NCBI GenBank assembly: GCA_026396415.1
Contig: JAPLWX010000013.1
Coordinates: 1-48,373 of the forward strand
Source of the DNA: Microcaldota archaeon
Lineage (GTDB): Archaea; Micrarchaeota; Micrarchaeia; Anstonellales; Anstonellaceae
DNA: 48,373 nucleotides
Reading direction: 5' to 3'
The position numbers and the translations under genes were made by a program. This document shows positions 8,334-16,805 of the stretch, piece by piece (positions within the stretch are counted from its first letter, which is position 1; every line of letters starts with the position of its first letter). Below the pieces are notes generated by a model, which saw only the letters and a program-made list of their open reading frames with translations, ran no database searches and was not told the origin of the DNA.

Positions 8334-9108
8334 TCTGGTCGGCCAAATCCTCGCGGGTTGTGGGGCCGAAAAAGTCCCACCAGAACAGGCGCTTCATCTC
8401 CTCCCCTTTCACAGGGGTTATCTCGCAGGAAAGCGCGCTTCCGACGACCACGGAAAGTTCCTCCGACTGCTGCCGCGCGCGCGACACCGCCTCCTCCTTT
8501 GTCCTGCCTGTTGCGGTTGTGGAAAGGTAGAATACGACCTCGAGCGGCTTTTCGCCCGCGGTGAGCCTCTCAATCTGCCTGCCCCACATCGCAATCTCGC
8601 GCTCAAGGCGCGCGCGCTCCGACTCGTTCCCCTTCCCGTGCGACAATTTCTCGCGCCGCGACTCAGCCAGGCCCCTCTTTTCCCTCATCTCGTCAAGCTC
8701 TGCGCGAAGCGATAAAGGGCAGACCAGGCAGCACACCTTGAACGGGAATCCCGTGGATGAAATCGCCTTCTCGAACATCTTTCCCGCCTGCGCTGCGCCC
8801 CCCTCGGAGGCCGACTCGTACAGGTGCGCGCAGAGGAAAACGGTGGCAAGGAAGCTGCCCCCCTCCTTTCCCACCACCACGTCCTGCGACGGCGGTATCT
8901 CGAAATTCCTGCCCGCCTCCACGATTTTTGCGCCCTTTGCAAAATAGGGGTAGATTGCATAGCCGTATTTCCAGAAAAGCAGGGAAAGGAAGAAGAACAG
9001 CGCGCCGGCTGCGGCAGCGGGGGCCGAGCCGAAAAAAAGGCTTGCAGCAAGGCAAAACAGCCCCCCTGCGAGTGAAAGCACGGTGTAAATCCTGTTTTCG
9101 CCTTCCAC
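8326..9108 (-). CDS. Unknown membrane protein with two N-terminal helices and a cytosolic domain
   Basis: No family was recognised. The GTG at 9108 is chosen because it lies about 27 bases from the TATA-like TTTAAAAC at 9133-9140. A longer reading would run into phosphoglycerate kinase. The 260-residue product starts MEGENRIYTV and has two adjacent hydrophobic segments in the first 55 residues (VLSLAGGLFCLAASLFFG, then an Ala/Phe/Leu-rich one ending FWKYGYAIYPYF), a hairpin that would leave the rest in the cytosol. The soluble part includes a CCLVC cluster near residue 125, a charged coiled-coil-like segment (residues 135-180) and a C-terminal domain ending in aromatic residues (LFWWDFFGP). 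Confidence 0.7.
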   Translation of the reverse strand: MEGENRIYTVLSLAGGLFCLAASLFFGSAPAAAAGALFFFLSLLFWKYGYAIYPYFAKGAKIVEAGRNFEIPPSQDVVVGKEGGSFLATVFLCAHLYESASEGGAAQAGKMFEKAISSTGFPFKVCCLVCPLSLRAELDEMREKRGLAESRREKLSHGKGNESERARLEREIAMWGRQIERLTAGEKPLEVVFYLSTTATGRTKEEAVSRARQQSEELSVVVGSALSCEITPVKGEEMKRLFWWDFFGPTTREDLADQMF

Positions 9109-9130
9109 GGATGCGTTTTCTCTGCTCAAG

Positions 9131-9140
9131 CGTTTAAAAC
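9131..9140. promoter_or_regulatory. Shared divergent TATA-like element (membrane protein and pgk)
   Basis: CGTTTAAAAC lies about 27 bases from the GTG at 9108 (minus) and about 35 bases from the pgk ATG at 9170 (plus). GGTGATGG precedes the pgk start. Confidence 0.5.
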
Positions 9141-9169
9141 TTTCGCCGCGCTCTTCCTGCGGTGATGGA

Positions 9170-10393
9170 ATGCTAACGCTGGACAGCTGCAACTTCTTGG
9201 GAAAGACCGCGTTCGTGCGGGTGGACCTCAACTCGCCCGTGGACGAAAAGACGCTCGCAGTTGAAAAAAGCGAGAGAATATCCGGGCACGCGCAGACCGT
9301 GCGCGAGCTTTCAGACAAGGGCGCGCGCGTTGTGGTGCTTGCGCACCAGGGGCGCAAAGGGGATTACGACTGCATTTCCCTCTCGCAGCACGCGCTCCTG
9401 CTTGGCTCCGAGGTGAAAAAGCCCGTGAGGTTCGTGGATGACGTGTGCGGCAAGAAGGCAAAGGACGCCATCCGCTCGCTTTCCAACGGCGACATACTTC
9501 TCTTGGACAACGTGCGCTTCCTCGACGATGAAACCAAGTACAAGACAATCGAGGAGAACGCAAAAGCCAAGATTGTGCGCGAGCTTTCCCCCTACTGCGA
9601 CGTTTTCGTGCTGGATGCGTTTTCCGCGGCGCACCGCGCGCAGGCGTCCATTGTGGGCTTCTACAAAAAGCCAGTGGTTGCCGGCAGGGTGATGGAGCGC
9701 GAGCTTGATGCCCTCAACAGGCTCAAGGAGCCAAAGCATCCTTCCATATTCATTTTCGGCGGGGCAAAGGCAGACGATTCCATCGGCATAATGGAGCACC
9801 TTCTCTCCGAGGGGAAAATGGACTGCGCACTCACCTGCGGCGTGCCTGGCGAGCTTTTCATACTGGCATCGGGCAAGGAGCTTGGCAGGACGCTGGTGTT
9901 CCTGAAGGAAAAGAAAGCGCTGGAGCACCTTCCCAAGGCGCGCGAGATGCTGGAAAAATACAAGGGCAGGATAATGTTCCCATCTGACGTGGCAGTCGAT
10001 GACGGCGGGAAGCGCAAGGAAATCGGCATTTCCTCCCTTCCCTCGAAGCACAGCATAATGGACATCGGGAAAAAGACAGTGAAGCTCTACGAGGCAAAAA
10101 TCGCCGGCGCTGCAACAGTGATGATGAACGGCCCGGCGGGCGTGTATGAGAACGATGAATTCTCCTATGGCACGCGCAGCCTCCTCAAAGCGATAGAGGG
10201 CAGCCAGGCTTTCTCGGTGTTCGGCGGCGGGCACACCCTGTCCGCGCTTGACAAGTTCAGGATAGACAAGAAGCGGCTCGGCTATGTCTCACTCGCAGGA
10301 AAAGCGCTCATAGAGTACCTGTCAGGGGACGAGCTTCCCGGCGTGAAGATAGTGGAGGACAGCTCGCCGGGTGACATGGGCTGCGGCTGCTGA
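9170..10393 (+). CDS. pgk: Phosphoglycerate kinase
   Basis: Catalyses 1,3-bisphosphoglycerate + ADP to 3-phosphoglycerate + ATP in glycolysis, or the reverse in gluconeogenesis. The N-terminal substrate domain shows VRVDLNSPVD, the 'HQGRKGD' stretch and LLLDNVRF. The hinge and nucleotide domain show IFIFGGAKADDS, VMMNGPAGVYE and FSVFGGGHTLSA, the glycine-rich nucleotide-binding blocks. At 407 residues it has the usual length for archaeal PGK, and it ends in an unusual short Gly/Cys tail (GDMGCGC). The start is preceded by GGTGATGG. It stands alone, with a promoter shared with the divergent membrane-protein gene. Confidence 0.96.
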   Translation: MLTLDSCNFLGKTAFVRVDLNSPVDEKTLAVEKSERISGHAQTVRELSDKGARVVVLAHQGRKGDYDCISLSQHALLLGSEVKKPVRFVDDVCGKKAKDAIRSLSNGDILLLDNVRFLDDETKYKTIEENAKAKIVRELSPYCDVFVLDAFSAAHRAQASIVGFYKKPVVAGRVMERELDALNRLKEPKHPSIFIFGGAKADDSIGIMEHLLSEGKMDCALTCGVPGELFILASGKELGRTLVFLKEKKALEHLPKAREMLEKYKGRIMFPSDVAVDDGGKRKEIGISSLPSKHSIMDIGKKTVKLYEAKIAGAATVMMNGPAGVYENDEFSYGTRSLLKAIEGSQAFSVFGGGHTLSALDKFRIDKKRLGYVSLAGKALIEYLSGDELPGVKIVEDSSPGDMGCGC

Positions 10394-10523
10394 GCTGCAA
10401 AGCCATGCAATGGCAGGCATAGCCCTTCCTGCGCCAAGGGGAAATAAACGGCCGTCTCCTGCGCACGCTTCGGGAAAATAAAAAATCCGCGGGAGCGCGC
10501 GCCCTGCCTGCTGCCGCTAAGGG

Positions 10524-10557
10524 GAATAAAAAATAAAAAAAGAGGGAGAAAACTCCC
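10524..10557 (-). terminator. Hairpin plus T-tract terminator
   Basis: Read on the minus strand, GGGAG/CTCCC (10557-10544, loop TTTT) directly follows the stop codon of the gene ending at 10557 and is followed by a long T-rich run to about 10524. This looks like an intrinsic terminator, or an archaeal poly-U terminator with a helper hairpin. Confidence 0.7.
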
Positions 10558-12170
10558 TAGATGCTCCTGTTGGCGAACCTGTTGCGGAGCTTGTTCTGCG
10601 CCTGGATGTACCCTTCCTTGTACAGCATCTTGTTGTACTTGTTTTCCATTGGCGCATAGCCGGTCTTCTCGTCCTTCAGGATCCTGTTCTTGGTCCTCAA
10701 AGGCTCGTACGGGACTCCCTTGGAGATTATGATGCCTCCAATCCTCTTGTTGTCAGCCCCAAAGACGTCGACAAGAATGTCGCCGTTCATCAGCTCCTTG
10801 TGCGTTATCTTGCTCACGCCCTGCAGGCCCATCTTGAGGCTGATGATGTCCCCGTCGCTCTTGCGGACAACATGGAGCTGCATGGTGTCCTTCTCACCAG
10901 GCACATTGGTCATGAATGAGACCAGGTTGCATCCCTCTCCTATCACAGGCTCGAAGTTCTCCGGCTTGTCGCTGGAGGTCTTCTTGCAGGTCTCAAGCAC
11001 TTTCAGGCCAGGGACGTACTTGGTCTGCGGCACCTGGACCATCGAGGAAGCTGCAGTGTCCTTTGCATCGCCCTGCTGGAGGCGGTAGTAAGTGGCAAGC
11101 ACGCCTGTCCTTGTCACCACCATGCCCATTCCTGCCTCTTTGGGGTTGCCCAGCGCATTGGATATTTTGCTCGGCTCCAGCTTCACGCTGCCAAACGAGA
11201 TTGCAGTGTCTCCGCGCGCCTTCCTGAAGGCAGTGTCGCCAATGGCACATGCCATCGCGCCGCTGTCTGCATAGGCTGCGTCCACGGCAGTATAGATAAT
11301 GGGCGTGAGGTCACCGAAGGCAAATGCTCCGGTTGGCTTTTTGACAAACTGGAAGTCCCTCACATAGGCTGCAGGATTGACTGGTGTCGGCTCGGTTATG
11401 GCAACCTCGATCTGGCGCCTTGCGTCGCTTGTGTATGTGAAGAAGTTGCTGTCCACCCTTATCCCGGCGTCGGCTTCAGGCACCACGTTGAACGGTACCT
11501 TGACCGTGTAGGTCTTCTTGTTCTCAGGAATCACCCACAGCGCATAGGGGTTCTCAGTGGTTGCTCCCACCCAGATGCCGGCAAGGCCGAAATTGGTCCT
11601 GTTGATGACGTAGTCCCCCTGCGTTGCATAGCCGATGTGCTTCTTGATATAAAGCGTCTTGACATTATAGTGGACAAGCCTGCAAGAGCCGCCGCTCACG
11701 TTTGTCACAATGGCATTGCTCAAAATCTCCAGCAGCTGCTTGGACATCACAATGCCAGAATTCACGGTATCGTTCTTGCCAAACAGGCCAATGTCCCTAA
11801 GGCCGTATGCTGTGGTGGTAGCATCCTTGGTGGCGCTGACATTATTGCCCCCATAGAGTATGCCGGCATCACTATTCGACGGCACGAAGTAATACGTCTT
11901 GGAGTTGTTCGGCATGCCGGTGTTGTTGATTGAAATGCCTGTCTTTTCAGCATCTCCAGTGGTGCTTGAGCCTCCCATTCCGACCTTGATTTCATAGCCC
12001 TTCAGCTCGGGCTTGACAGGGGTCGCCATCTGCTGGGTTTTGCAAGAGTAAGCAACCATTACAAGAGCGCCAGCTCCGAAAAGGCCCAGGCTGCGCCACA
12101 CTATAGGCGCCACTGACATTGTGGTTGCCTTCCCAGACACTATTCCATTCACAGTCGTTTTCATCTTCAT
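10557..12170 (-). CDS. Unknown exported or membrane-anchored protein
   Basis: No family was recognised. The ATG at 12170 is chosen because GAGGTGG lies 6 bases upstream; a GTG at 12179 falls inside that site. The 537-residue product has a hydrophobic segment at about residues 23-43 (VWRSLGLFGAGALVMVAYSC) ending at a Cys, so it may be a lipid-anchored or single-helix protein with most of its mass outside. The rest is beta-rich with several Asn-X-Ser/Thr sequons (NNTG, NVSA, NVSG, NRTN) and ends in a basic, Asn/Gln-rich helix (LRNRFANRS). It lies downstream of another exported-protein gene on the same strand, but a palindromic AT element in the gap suggests a separate promoter. Confidence 0.75.
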   Translation of the reverse strand: MKMKTTVNGIVSGKATTMSVAPIVWRSLGLFGAGALVMVAYSCKTQQMATPVKPELKGYEIKVGMGGSSTTGDAEKTGISINNTGMPNNSKTYYFVPSNSDAGILYGGNNVSATKDATTTAYGLRDIGLFGKNDTVNSGIVMSKQLLEILSNAIVTNVSGGSCRLVHYNVKTLYIKKHIGYATQGDYVINRTNFGLAGIWVGATTENPYALWVIPENKKTYTVKVPFNVVPEADAGIRVDSNFFTYTSDARRQIEVAITEPTPVNPAAYVRDFQFVKKPTGAFAFGDLTPIIYTAVDAAYADSGAMACAIGDTAFRKARGDTAISFGSVKLEPSKISNALGNPKEAGMGMVVTRTGVLATYYRLQQGDAKDTAASSMVQVPQTKYVPGLKVLETCKKTSSDKPENFEPVIGEGCNLVSFMTNVPGEKDTMQLHVVRKSDGDIISLKMGLQGVSKITHKELMNGDILVDVFGADNKRIGGIIISKGVPYEPLRTKNRILKDEKTGYAPMENKYNKMLYKEGYIQAQNKLRNRFANRSI

Positions 12171-12211
12171 ATTTTCCACCTCACAATCATGTTCGTCTCT
12201 TTTCTATCACA

Positions 12212-12229
12212 ATATGTTTAAAAACATAT
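12212..12229. promoter_or_regulatory. AT palindrome ATATGTTT-AA-AAACATAT upstream of the 12170 gene
   Basis: An 8-base perfect inverted repeat with a 2-base centre lies about 50 bases before the start of the minus-strand gene and contains a TATA-like core (TTTAAAAA). A further AAACATAT follows near 12243-12250. It could be a promoter that doubles as an operator. Confidence 0.45.
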
Positions 12230-12256
12230 CGTTTGATTTTCTAAAACATATCCATT

Positions 12257-13627
12257 TCACTTCTTCCCGCTTGACTTTGCCTCGCAGATTTCTACAAAGT
12301 ACTCCCTAAGATTCACCATGGTGTAGTTTGCCCAGCTGTCATCTTTCGGGAAGCTCTTGGCAATGACTGCCCCGATGCCATCTATTGCAGATTTTATCCT
12401 TGCGCTGTCCTGTGCAAGGGTTTCCTGGGTCATGGCGTTTATCGAGGTGTAGCACTCATTCACCACAATCTCCAGGCTGTCGCGCACCTGCTTGAGGCGA
12501 TTGTCCGGCAGCTGGTCCTCTTCCGTCTTCTCCCCAATTTTATTACCGGGAGCCATTTTTTCAGTTTCCGTGTTGTCTATCTTGTCTGGCTGAACATTTT
12601 GCTTTTTCTCCCCGTTCTCATTCAGAATCACTGCCTTGGGGGGGGCAGTCTCATCAGGCTTGGCGCTGTATGTTGCCTTTGTACCATTGTAATAGGAAAT
12701 AAGCTCAGGATTGCCGCTCTTTTCAACATCCTCGCCCAGCTTCTGCCTTTCGGTCTCAGTCAGGCCAGAATAGCCATTGACGCGGTTGTAAAGGTCATCA
12801 AGCGCAGCCTTGTCCTTGTCTGCCTGGGTGGGTGCATTGCTTCCGGCATCCTCTTTCTTCTCCCCAGGCACTGTCGCCTTTTCCTCCTTGCTCTCCTTCG
12901 GAGCCACTGTCTTGGGGGGTGCCGTTTCAGCAGGCTTGCTCTCATACTTGTCCTTGACTTCCTTGTAAGTGTCAATAAGGTTGGCATCGCCGCTTGCAGT
13001 CACCTTCTTGCCAAGCTCAGCCCTCTCCCCCTCGCTCAGGTCGGCGTACTGGTTGACCTGGCCGTAAAGGGCGCCAACAGCATCAACAGGGGTGGAAACA
13101 TTGTCAGTGACATTCTCATTTTCGGCGTTGCTCGTCTTCGTCGGCTCGGCTTTCTGCTCTTCCTTAGTATCTTTGGTTTTGGCAAGCGTGCTCTCATACT
13201 TTACCTTCAATTCATTGTAAGTGCCAATAAGCCCGCCATCGCCGCTTGCAGCCACCTTTGTGCCAAGCTCGGCCCTTTCGGCAGGCGTCAGGCCGGCATA
13301 GTTGTTGACCTGATCGTAAAGGGCGTTAATCTCATCGGGCGAAGGCCCGCTGGAAACCTTGGGCTTTGCATTTGGATTATAGCTTAAGTTGTTCTCGCCG
13401 GCTATCCTCGCCATCATCCTCTCCAATGCCGCGCCTGTCAGCCAGTTTGCGAGGTTGGGGCTGTTCTTTTGAACGAGCGCAAATGCCTCGTCCCTAGTTA
13501 TCGTCTTTGTGCTGTCTGTTCTTGAGGCGAGCATGGCTGCCTCAACCATCACTGGCTTTGAAAAAAGCCCGGTTATAACGATGGCTGCAACTGCCGCTGG
13601 GACGATCAGTGCTCTTGAAATCCTCAT
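12257..13627 (-). CDS. Secreted protein with three tandem helical repeats
   Basis: A 456-residue exported protein of unknown family. An Ala/Val/Ile-rich signal peptide occupies about residues 1-31 (ALIVPAAVAAIVITGLF, cut after VEAA). Three copies of a unit of about 55 residues follow, near residues 95-150, 183-233 and 278-330. Each reads ALY-x-QVN-x-Y-x-GL-(T/S)-x-x-ER-x-x-LG-x-x-V-x-xSG, then L-I-x-TY-x-x-x-K-x-x-Y. They are separated by K/E/P/T-rich linkers. The C-terminal helical domain (from about 375) has two conserved-looking Cys. The ATG at 13627 follows GGTGTAAAC. A TATA-like TTTTTAAAC lies about 40 bases upstream. The repeats look like extracellular three-helix modules; a binding or wall-spanning role is inferred. 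Confidence 0.82.
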   Translation of the reverse strand: MRISRALIVPAAVAAIVITGLFSKPVMVEAAMLASRTDSTKTITRDEAFALVQKNSPNLANWLTGAALERMMARIAGENNLSYNPNAKPKVSSGPSPDEINALYDQVNNYAGLTPAERAELGTKVAASGDGGLIGTYNELKVKYESTLAKTKDTKEEQKAEPTKTSNAENENVTDNVSTPVDAVGALYGQVNQYADLSEGERAELGKKVTASGDANLIDTYKEVKDKYESKPAETAPPKTVAPKESKEEKATVPGEKKEDAGSNAPTQADKDKAALDDLYNRVNGYSGLTETERQKLGEDVEKSGNPELISYYNGTKATYSAKPDETAPPKAVILNENGEKKQNVQPDKIDNTETEKMAPGNKIGEKTEEDQLPDNRLKQVRDSLEIVVNECYTSINAMTQETLAQDSARIKSAIDGIGAVIAKSFPKDDSWANYTMVNLREYFVEICEAKSSGKK

Positions 13628-13789
13628 GTTTACACCATTTCTGACCTTTTATAACACATTATCTTTTTAAACCTATGTGTCATCGTGGTAAATCAAGTAA
13701 GCCCTTCCGGCCTCCATTCTCTCGCCTGGAAGCAAAACCATCAAACACATTTATATAATCCCTCAAGCATATCTATTGCCGGTGGTAAG

Positions 13790-16700
13790 TTGTTCCTCTT
13801 CCAAACCAGTTCATCAATAACCGTCCCCAAAATCTCACAAAAAGACGTAACCGATTGCATCAGCGCGCAGAAATCCCTCATGCTCCGCTTTCCTTCTGGA
13901 AAAACCTCCATGCAGGACATCATAATTTCAATTGGCAACGTTTACAACGCCTGTGTAGACATCAACAAAAACAGCGACATGCCTCCCGAGCTGAAAAAGG
14001 ATTTTTTCAGCTTTGTCGACGTATGGAAGGCATGGGCTGACAAAGCGGCCAAGGCAAATGGTAGCCTTACTGACAACGATAAAAAGGGTCTTGCCGGGCT
14101 GCTCACGGACATATCTGCGGCATATAAAGTGCCTGACCTCGACTTGGCAAAAAGGCTCTTCTACAGCAACTTCGTCTCCATCCTCAGCATGTACGAGGAC
14201 TATTCGGGAGGCAATCCTCTCTCGCAAAAACAGGCCGACCTGGTTGCCTCTTTCCTCACAAAAATGGCTGACAAATCCGTGGTGAACTACTACCAGTGCA
14301 GGCTTCTTGTCGAAGCCATGATGGAGGTCGTGTCGGGCAATGCCCCTGACAGATGGCCACTCACATTCCCGGACAAGGGCGCAGCGGGTGAATTCGTGGA
14401 AAATGTCCTTGGAAAAGGGCTTCCGCCGGGCTTCAAGGCACAAAATATAATTGCATCAGGGACCTTGGTCTCGTTTTCGCTTGTGCAGACAGATGCAACA
14501 GACAATGAAATAAACAAGTTTTTGACCGCAGCACCAGCCGAGCCCGCTGAAGAGAAGAAGCAATCCCCCAAGAAGAACGTCCAGGATGACGGGGGATTGC
14601 GGATGGCGTCTTTCAGGAAAATTTCCATCATCAAAGAAGACAAGCCGGCTGGATATACCGTCGTCAAGCAATCCGCGCTTGATGCCACCGCGGACCAGCC
14701 ATCCAGTTACATGGAAAAAACCATGAGCCAAAATGTCTCCTCCTCACTATACTACGGCGAGAAATACGAATCGGACCAATACCTCTCAAAAGGCATTGCC
14801 AAGGATCAGGTAAAAACGATGATTTATGATCTGGCAAAACGATTTGGCTACACCATCCCGCCTGCCACCCTTAAAGAGTGGCTTGTCAGCAAGGAGCCAG
14901 GCAAGGGCCAGAAATTCCTGCAAAAGCTCAAGGCTGCCGGCATAAAGCTCAATGTCACCGGCAGCGCGGACATGGAGGTCTTTTTCGACGGGGAGAATGA
15001 AAATGCATGGGCTGCCGCTGCCGACAAGAACCTTGCGCTTGCAAAGCAGCGCTCCAGCCTGGTGATTGCGTGGCTGAAAGAATTCAACACGGATATATCC
15101 AAGGTGGACGCAGGCAACATAGGATTTGACTTTTCAGACAAGCCCCAGGGCAGGCTGCACTTCTTCCAGGATTTCACGGACGATGAGGCAAAGCAGCTCG
15201 GCTTGGCAGGCTACGGCTACAAGGGCGACGGGGCCGCAAACATGTCCGCGCTAATGGCGTATCTCAAGGCTGTGAAGGATGCAACTTCAATCAGCCCGAG
15301 CGGAGTTGCGGCATCGTACTCATTCAAAGTGGGGGAAACCACGCTCTATTTCACGCAAAAGGACAAGGATGATGCGGCAAAACACTACGACAAGCTCATC
15401 AGTTCGGGCGCGGTCGTGCTGTCAGGGCAGGCTTACAAGGCAGATGACGCATCCCTCCTCAACAAATACTTCAGGCGCATGACGGGCGACCCGTCCCTCA
15501 ACGGTGCGCCAGGCGCCAGCGAAGGCATGATTTCTGAGGGCAAGATCCCGAATAAGGAAGGCGACAACTACGTCAAGCCTAACGTCTTTTCGCGCGCAAA
15601 GACCGAATCAACCGTGGTTTCAGGCAGGTCGGTCTCGCTCGTTTATGTTGTGACGGCGCGCCTGGGCATCTCCACCGAGGTGACAAAAGAGAATGGGAAG
15701 GACGTGGTCAGGGCCACCGCAAAGTACACGGTAAACGGCGTGGCAGTGCCATTCAACGCCCAGAACGCAATCGAGACGGAAACAGCAGCAAGCGGCCGCA
15801 CTGTGGCAGTGGCATACACGAACGACGGCAGCATCAACTCCGGGTATGCGTGGAGGACGCTTGCGGAGAAGCCGAAAATAGTTGAGACATGGCTCCCGCA
15901 GGTTGAAGAAACCGGCACCCGCGCGCTGGCTGGCACGTCCAAAAATATCCGTTTCTCTGCCCTTAGGAGCGTAACTGCCGGCGCAGAAAGCAGGGTGGAA
16001 AGCACAGATGTTAGGATAGCTTTCGGAATTGCCAAAAGCAGGGGCAGCCCAATCACATACTTTGAATGCCCTGGCAAAGTATCTGTAAGCAAAGAGGTCG
16101 TTTACTCGGTTGCAGAAAAAGACATCATCGTTGACAGGGGGCTGAAAACCGATCTTGGCGTGGTTTACAGCAAGGAAGATCTCATCAAAATGGCGAGCTT
16201 CGGAGTGGTTGCCATAAAAGTAAGCACTGGCGATTTTGAAAATTCTCCGGCATGGTTCTGCCTTGATGGCAAGACCAGATTGAAAGAGGATGAGATGGAC
16301 GACTTGTCAGAGGGAGACGATGGCTTCCTGCACACAACATCCCGCCCAAAGACTGAAAAGCGCTTTGTGCTTTCGACTTCCAGCGAACAGAACGAAATCC
16401 GCTCAAGCATGACTGGTCCGGAAAGCAATGCGCAGCGAGCCCTCATCCCGAACTCCATCCTTCTTCCCAAGGACAAACTGGTGCTAGGCGATAAAACTTA
16501 CTCGGCTGCCAAACTCAGGAACCTTGCAAAGGAGCACATAATCGCCATTGTGGCGAACAAGGAAACGCCTGATGGGCCAGTGGCTACGTTTTACCGCATA
16601 GACGGGCAGGAAATAGGGCCGCGCTTCAAGCTCGATGGAGAGGGCATGCCTGAGCTCCCGGGGCTTTTCATCAGGAAGGAAAAACAAAAAGGAGACTTTG

Positions 16701-16795
16701 ATGTCGACACATACCGCCCCAACCTGCCTGAGATTTATGTAAGGCCATTCATCTATTCCGAGCAGGCGTATGGAAAGATAACCCGCAGCCAATAG
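13790..16795 (+). CDS. Large unknown envelope-operon protein with an OmpA-like stretch and MFxFQ start
   Basis: A 1001-residue protein, first gene of a three-gene operon. A TTG start at 13790 is chosen: GGTGG lies just before it and a TATA-like TTTATATAA (13750-13758) lies about 36 bases upstream. A GTG at 13685 in the same frame would lie upstream of that TATA box and lacks a binding site. The product then begins M-F-L-F-Q-T. An N-terminal helical domain (to about residue 240) is followed by a K/P-rich linker. Around residues 385-430 a Gly-x-Ala-Asp stretch followed by NLALAKQRSSLVIAWL resembles the OmpA peptidoglycan-binding fold, but this is weak. The C-terminal half is beta-rich. There is no signal peptide or membrane helix. 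Confidence 0.78.
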   Translation: MFLFQTSSSITVPKISQKDVTDCISAQKSLMLRFPSGKTSMQDIIISIGNVYNACVDINKNSDMPPELKKDFFSFVDVWKAWADKAAKANGSLTDNDKKGLAGLLTDISAAYKVPDLDLAKRLFYSNFVSILSMYEDYSGGNPLSQKQADLVASFLTKMADKSVVNYYQCRLLVEAMMEVVSGNAPDRWPLTFPDKGAAGEFVENVLGKGLPPGFKAQNIIASGTLVSFSLVQTDATDNEINKFLTAAPAEPAEEKKQSPKKNVQDDGGLRMASFRKISIIKEDKPAGYTVVKQSALDATADQPSSYMEKTMSQNVSSSLYYGEKYESDQYLSKGIAKDQVKTMIYDLAKRFGYTIPPATLKEWLVSKEPGKGQKFLQKLKAAGIKLNVTGSADMEVFFDGENENAWAAAADKNLALAKQRSSLVIAWLKEFNTDISKVDAGNIGFDFSDKPQGRLHFFQDFTDDEAKQLGLAGYGYKGDGAANMSALMAYLKAVKDATSISPSGVAASYSFKVGETTLYFTQKDKDDAAKHYDKLISSGAVVLSGQAYKADDASLLNKYFRRMTGDPSLNGAPGASEGMISEGKIPNKEGDNYVKPNVFSRAKTESTVVSGRSVSLVYVVTARLGISTEVTKENGKDVVRATAKYTVNGVAVPFNAQNAIETETAASGRTVAVAYTNDGSINSGYAWRTLAEKPKIVETWLPQVEETGTRALAGTSKNIRFSALRSVTAGAESRVESTDVRIAFGIAKSRGSPITYFECPGKVSVSKEVVYSVAEKDIIVDRGLKTDLGVVYSKEDLIKMASFGVVAIKVSTGDFENSPAWFCLDGKTRLKEDEMDDLSEGDDGFLHTTSRPKTEKRFVLSTSSEQNEIRSSMTGPESNAQRALIPNSILLPKDKLVLGDKTYSAAKLRNLAKEHIIAIVANKETPDGPVATFYRIDGQEIGPRFKLDGEGMPELPGLFIRKEKQKGDFDVDTYRPNLPEIYVRPFIYSEQAYGKITRSQ

Positions 16796-16805
16796 AGGTG
16801 CAACA

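Noticed and set aside
9311-10234. 307-codon frame opposite pgk
   Set aside because: Shadow of a well-identified enzyme; no start signal and atypical composition.
13685-13789. Upstream extension of the 1001-residue protein from GTG 13685
   Set aside because: It contains the TATA-like TTTATATAA, and the GGTGG-TTG start at 13790 fits better.
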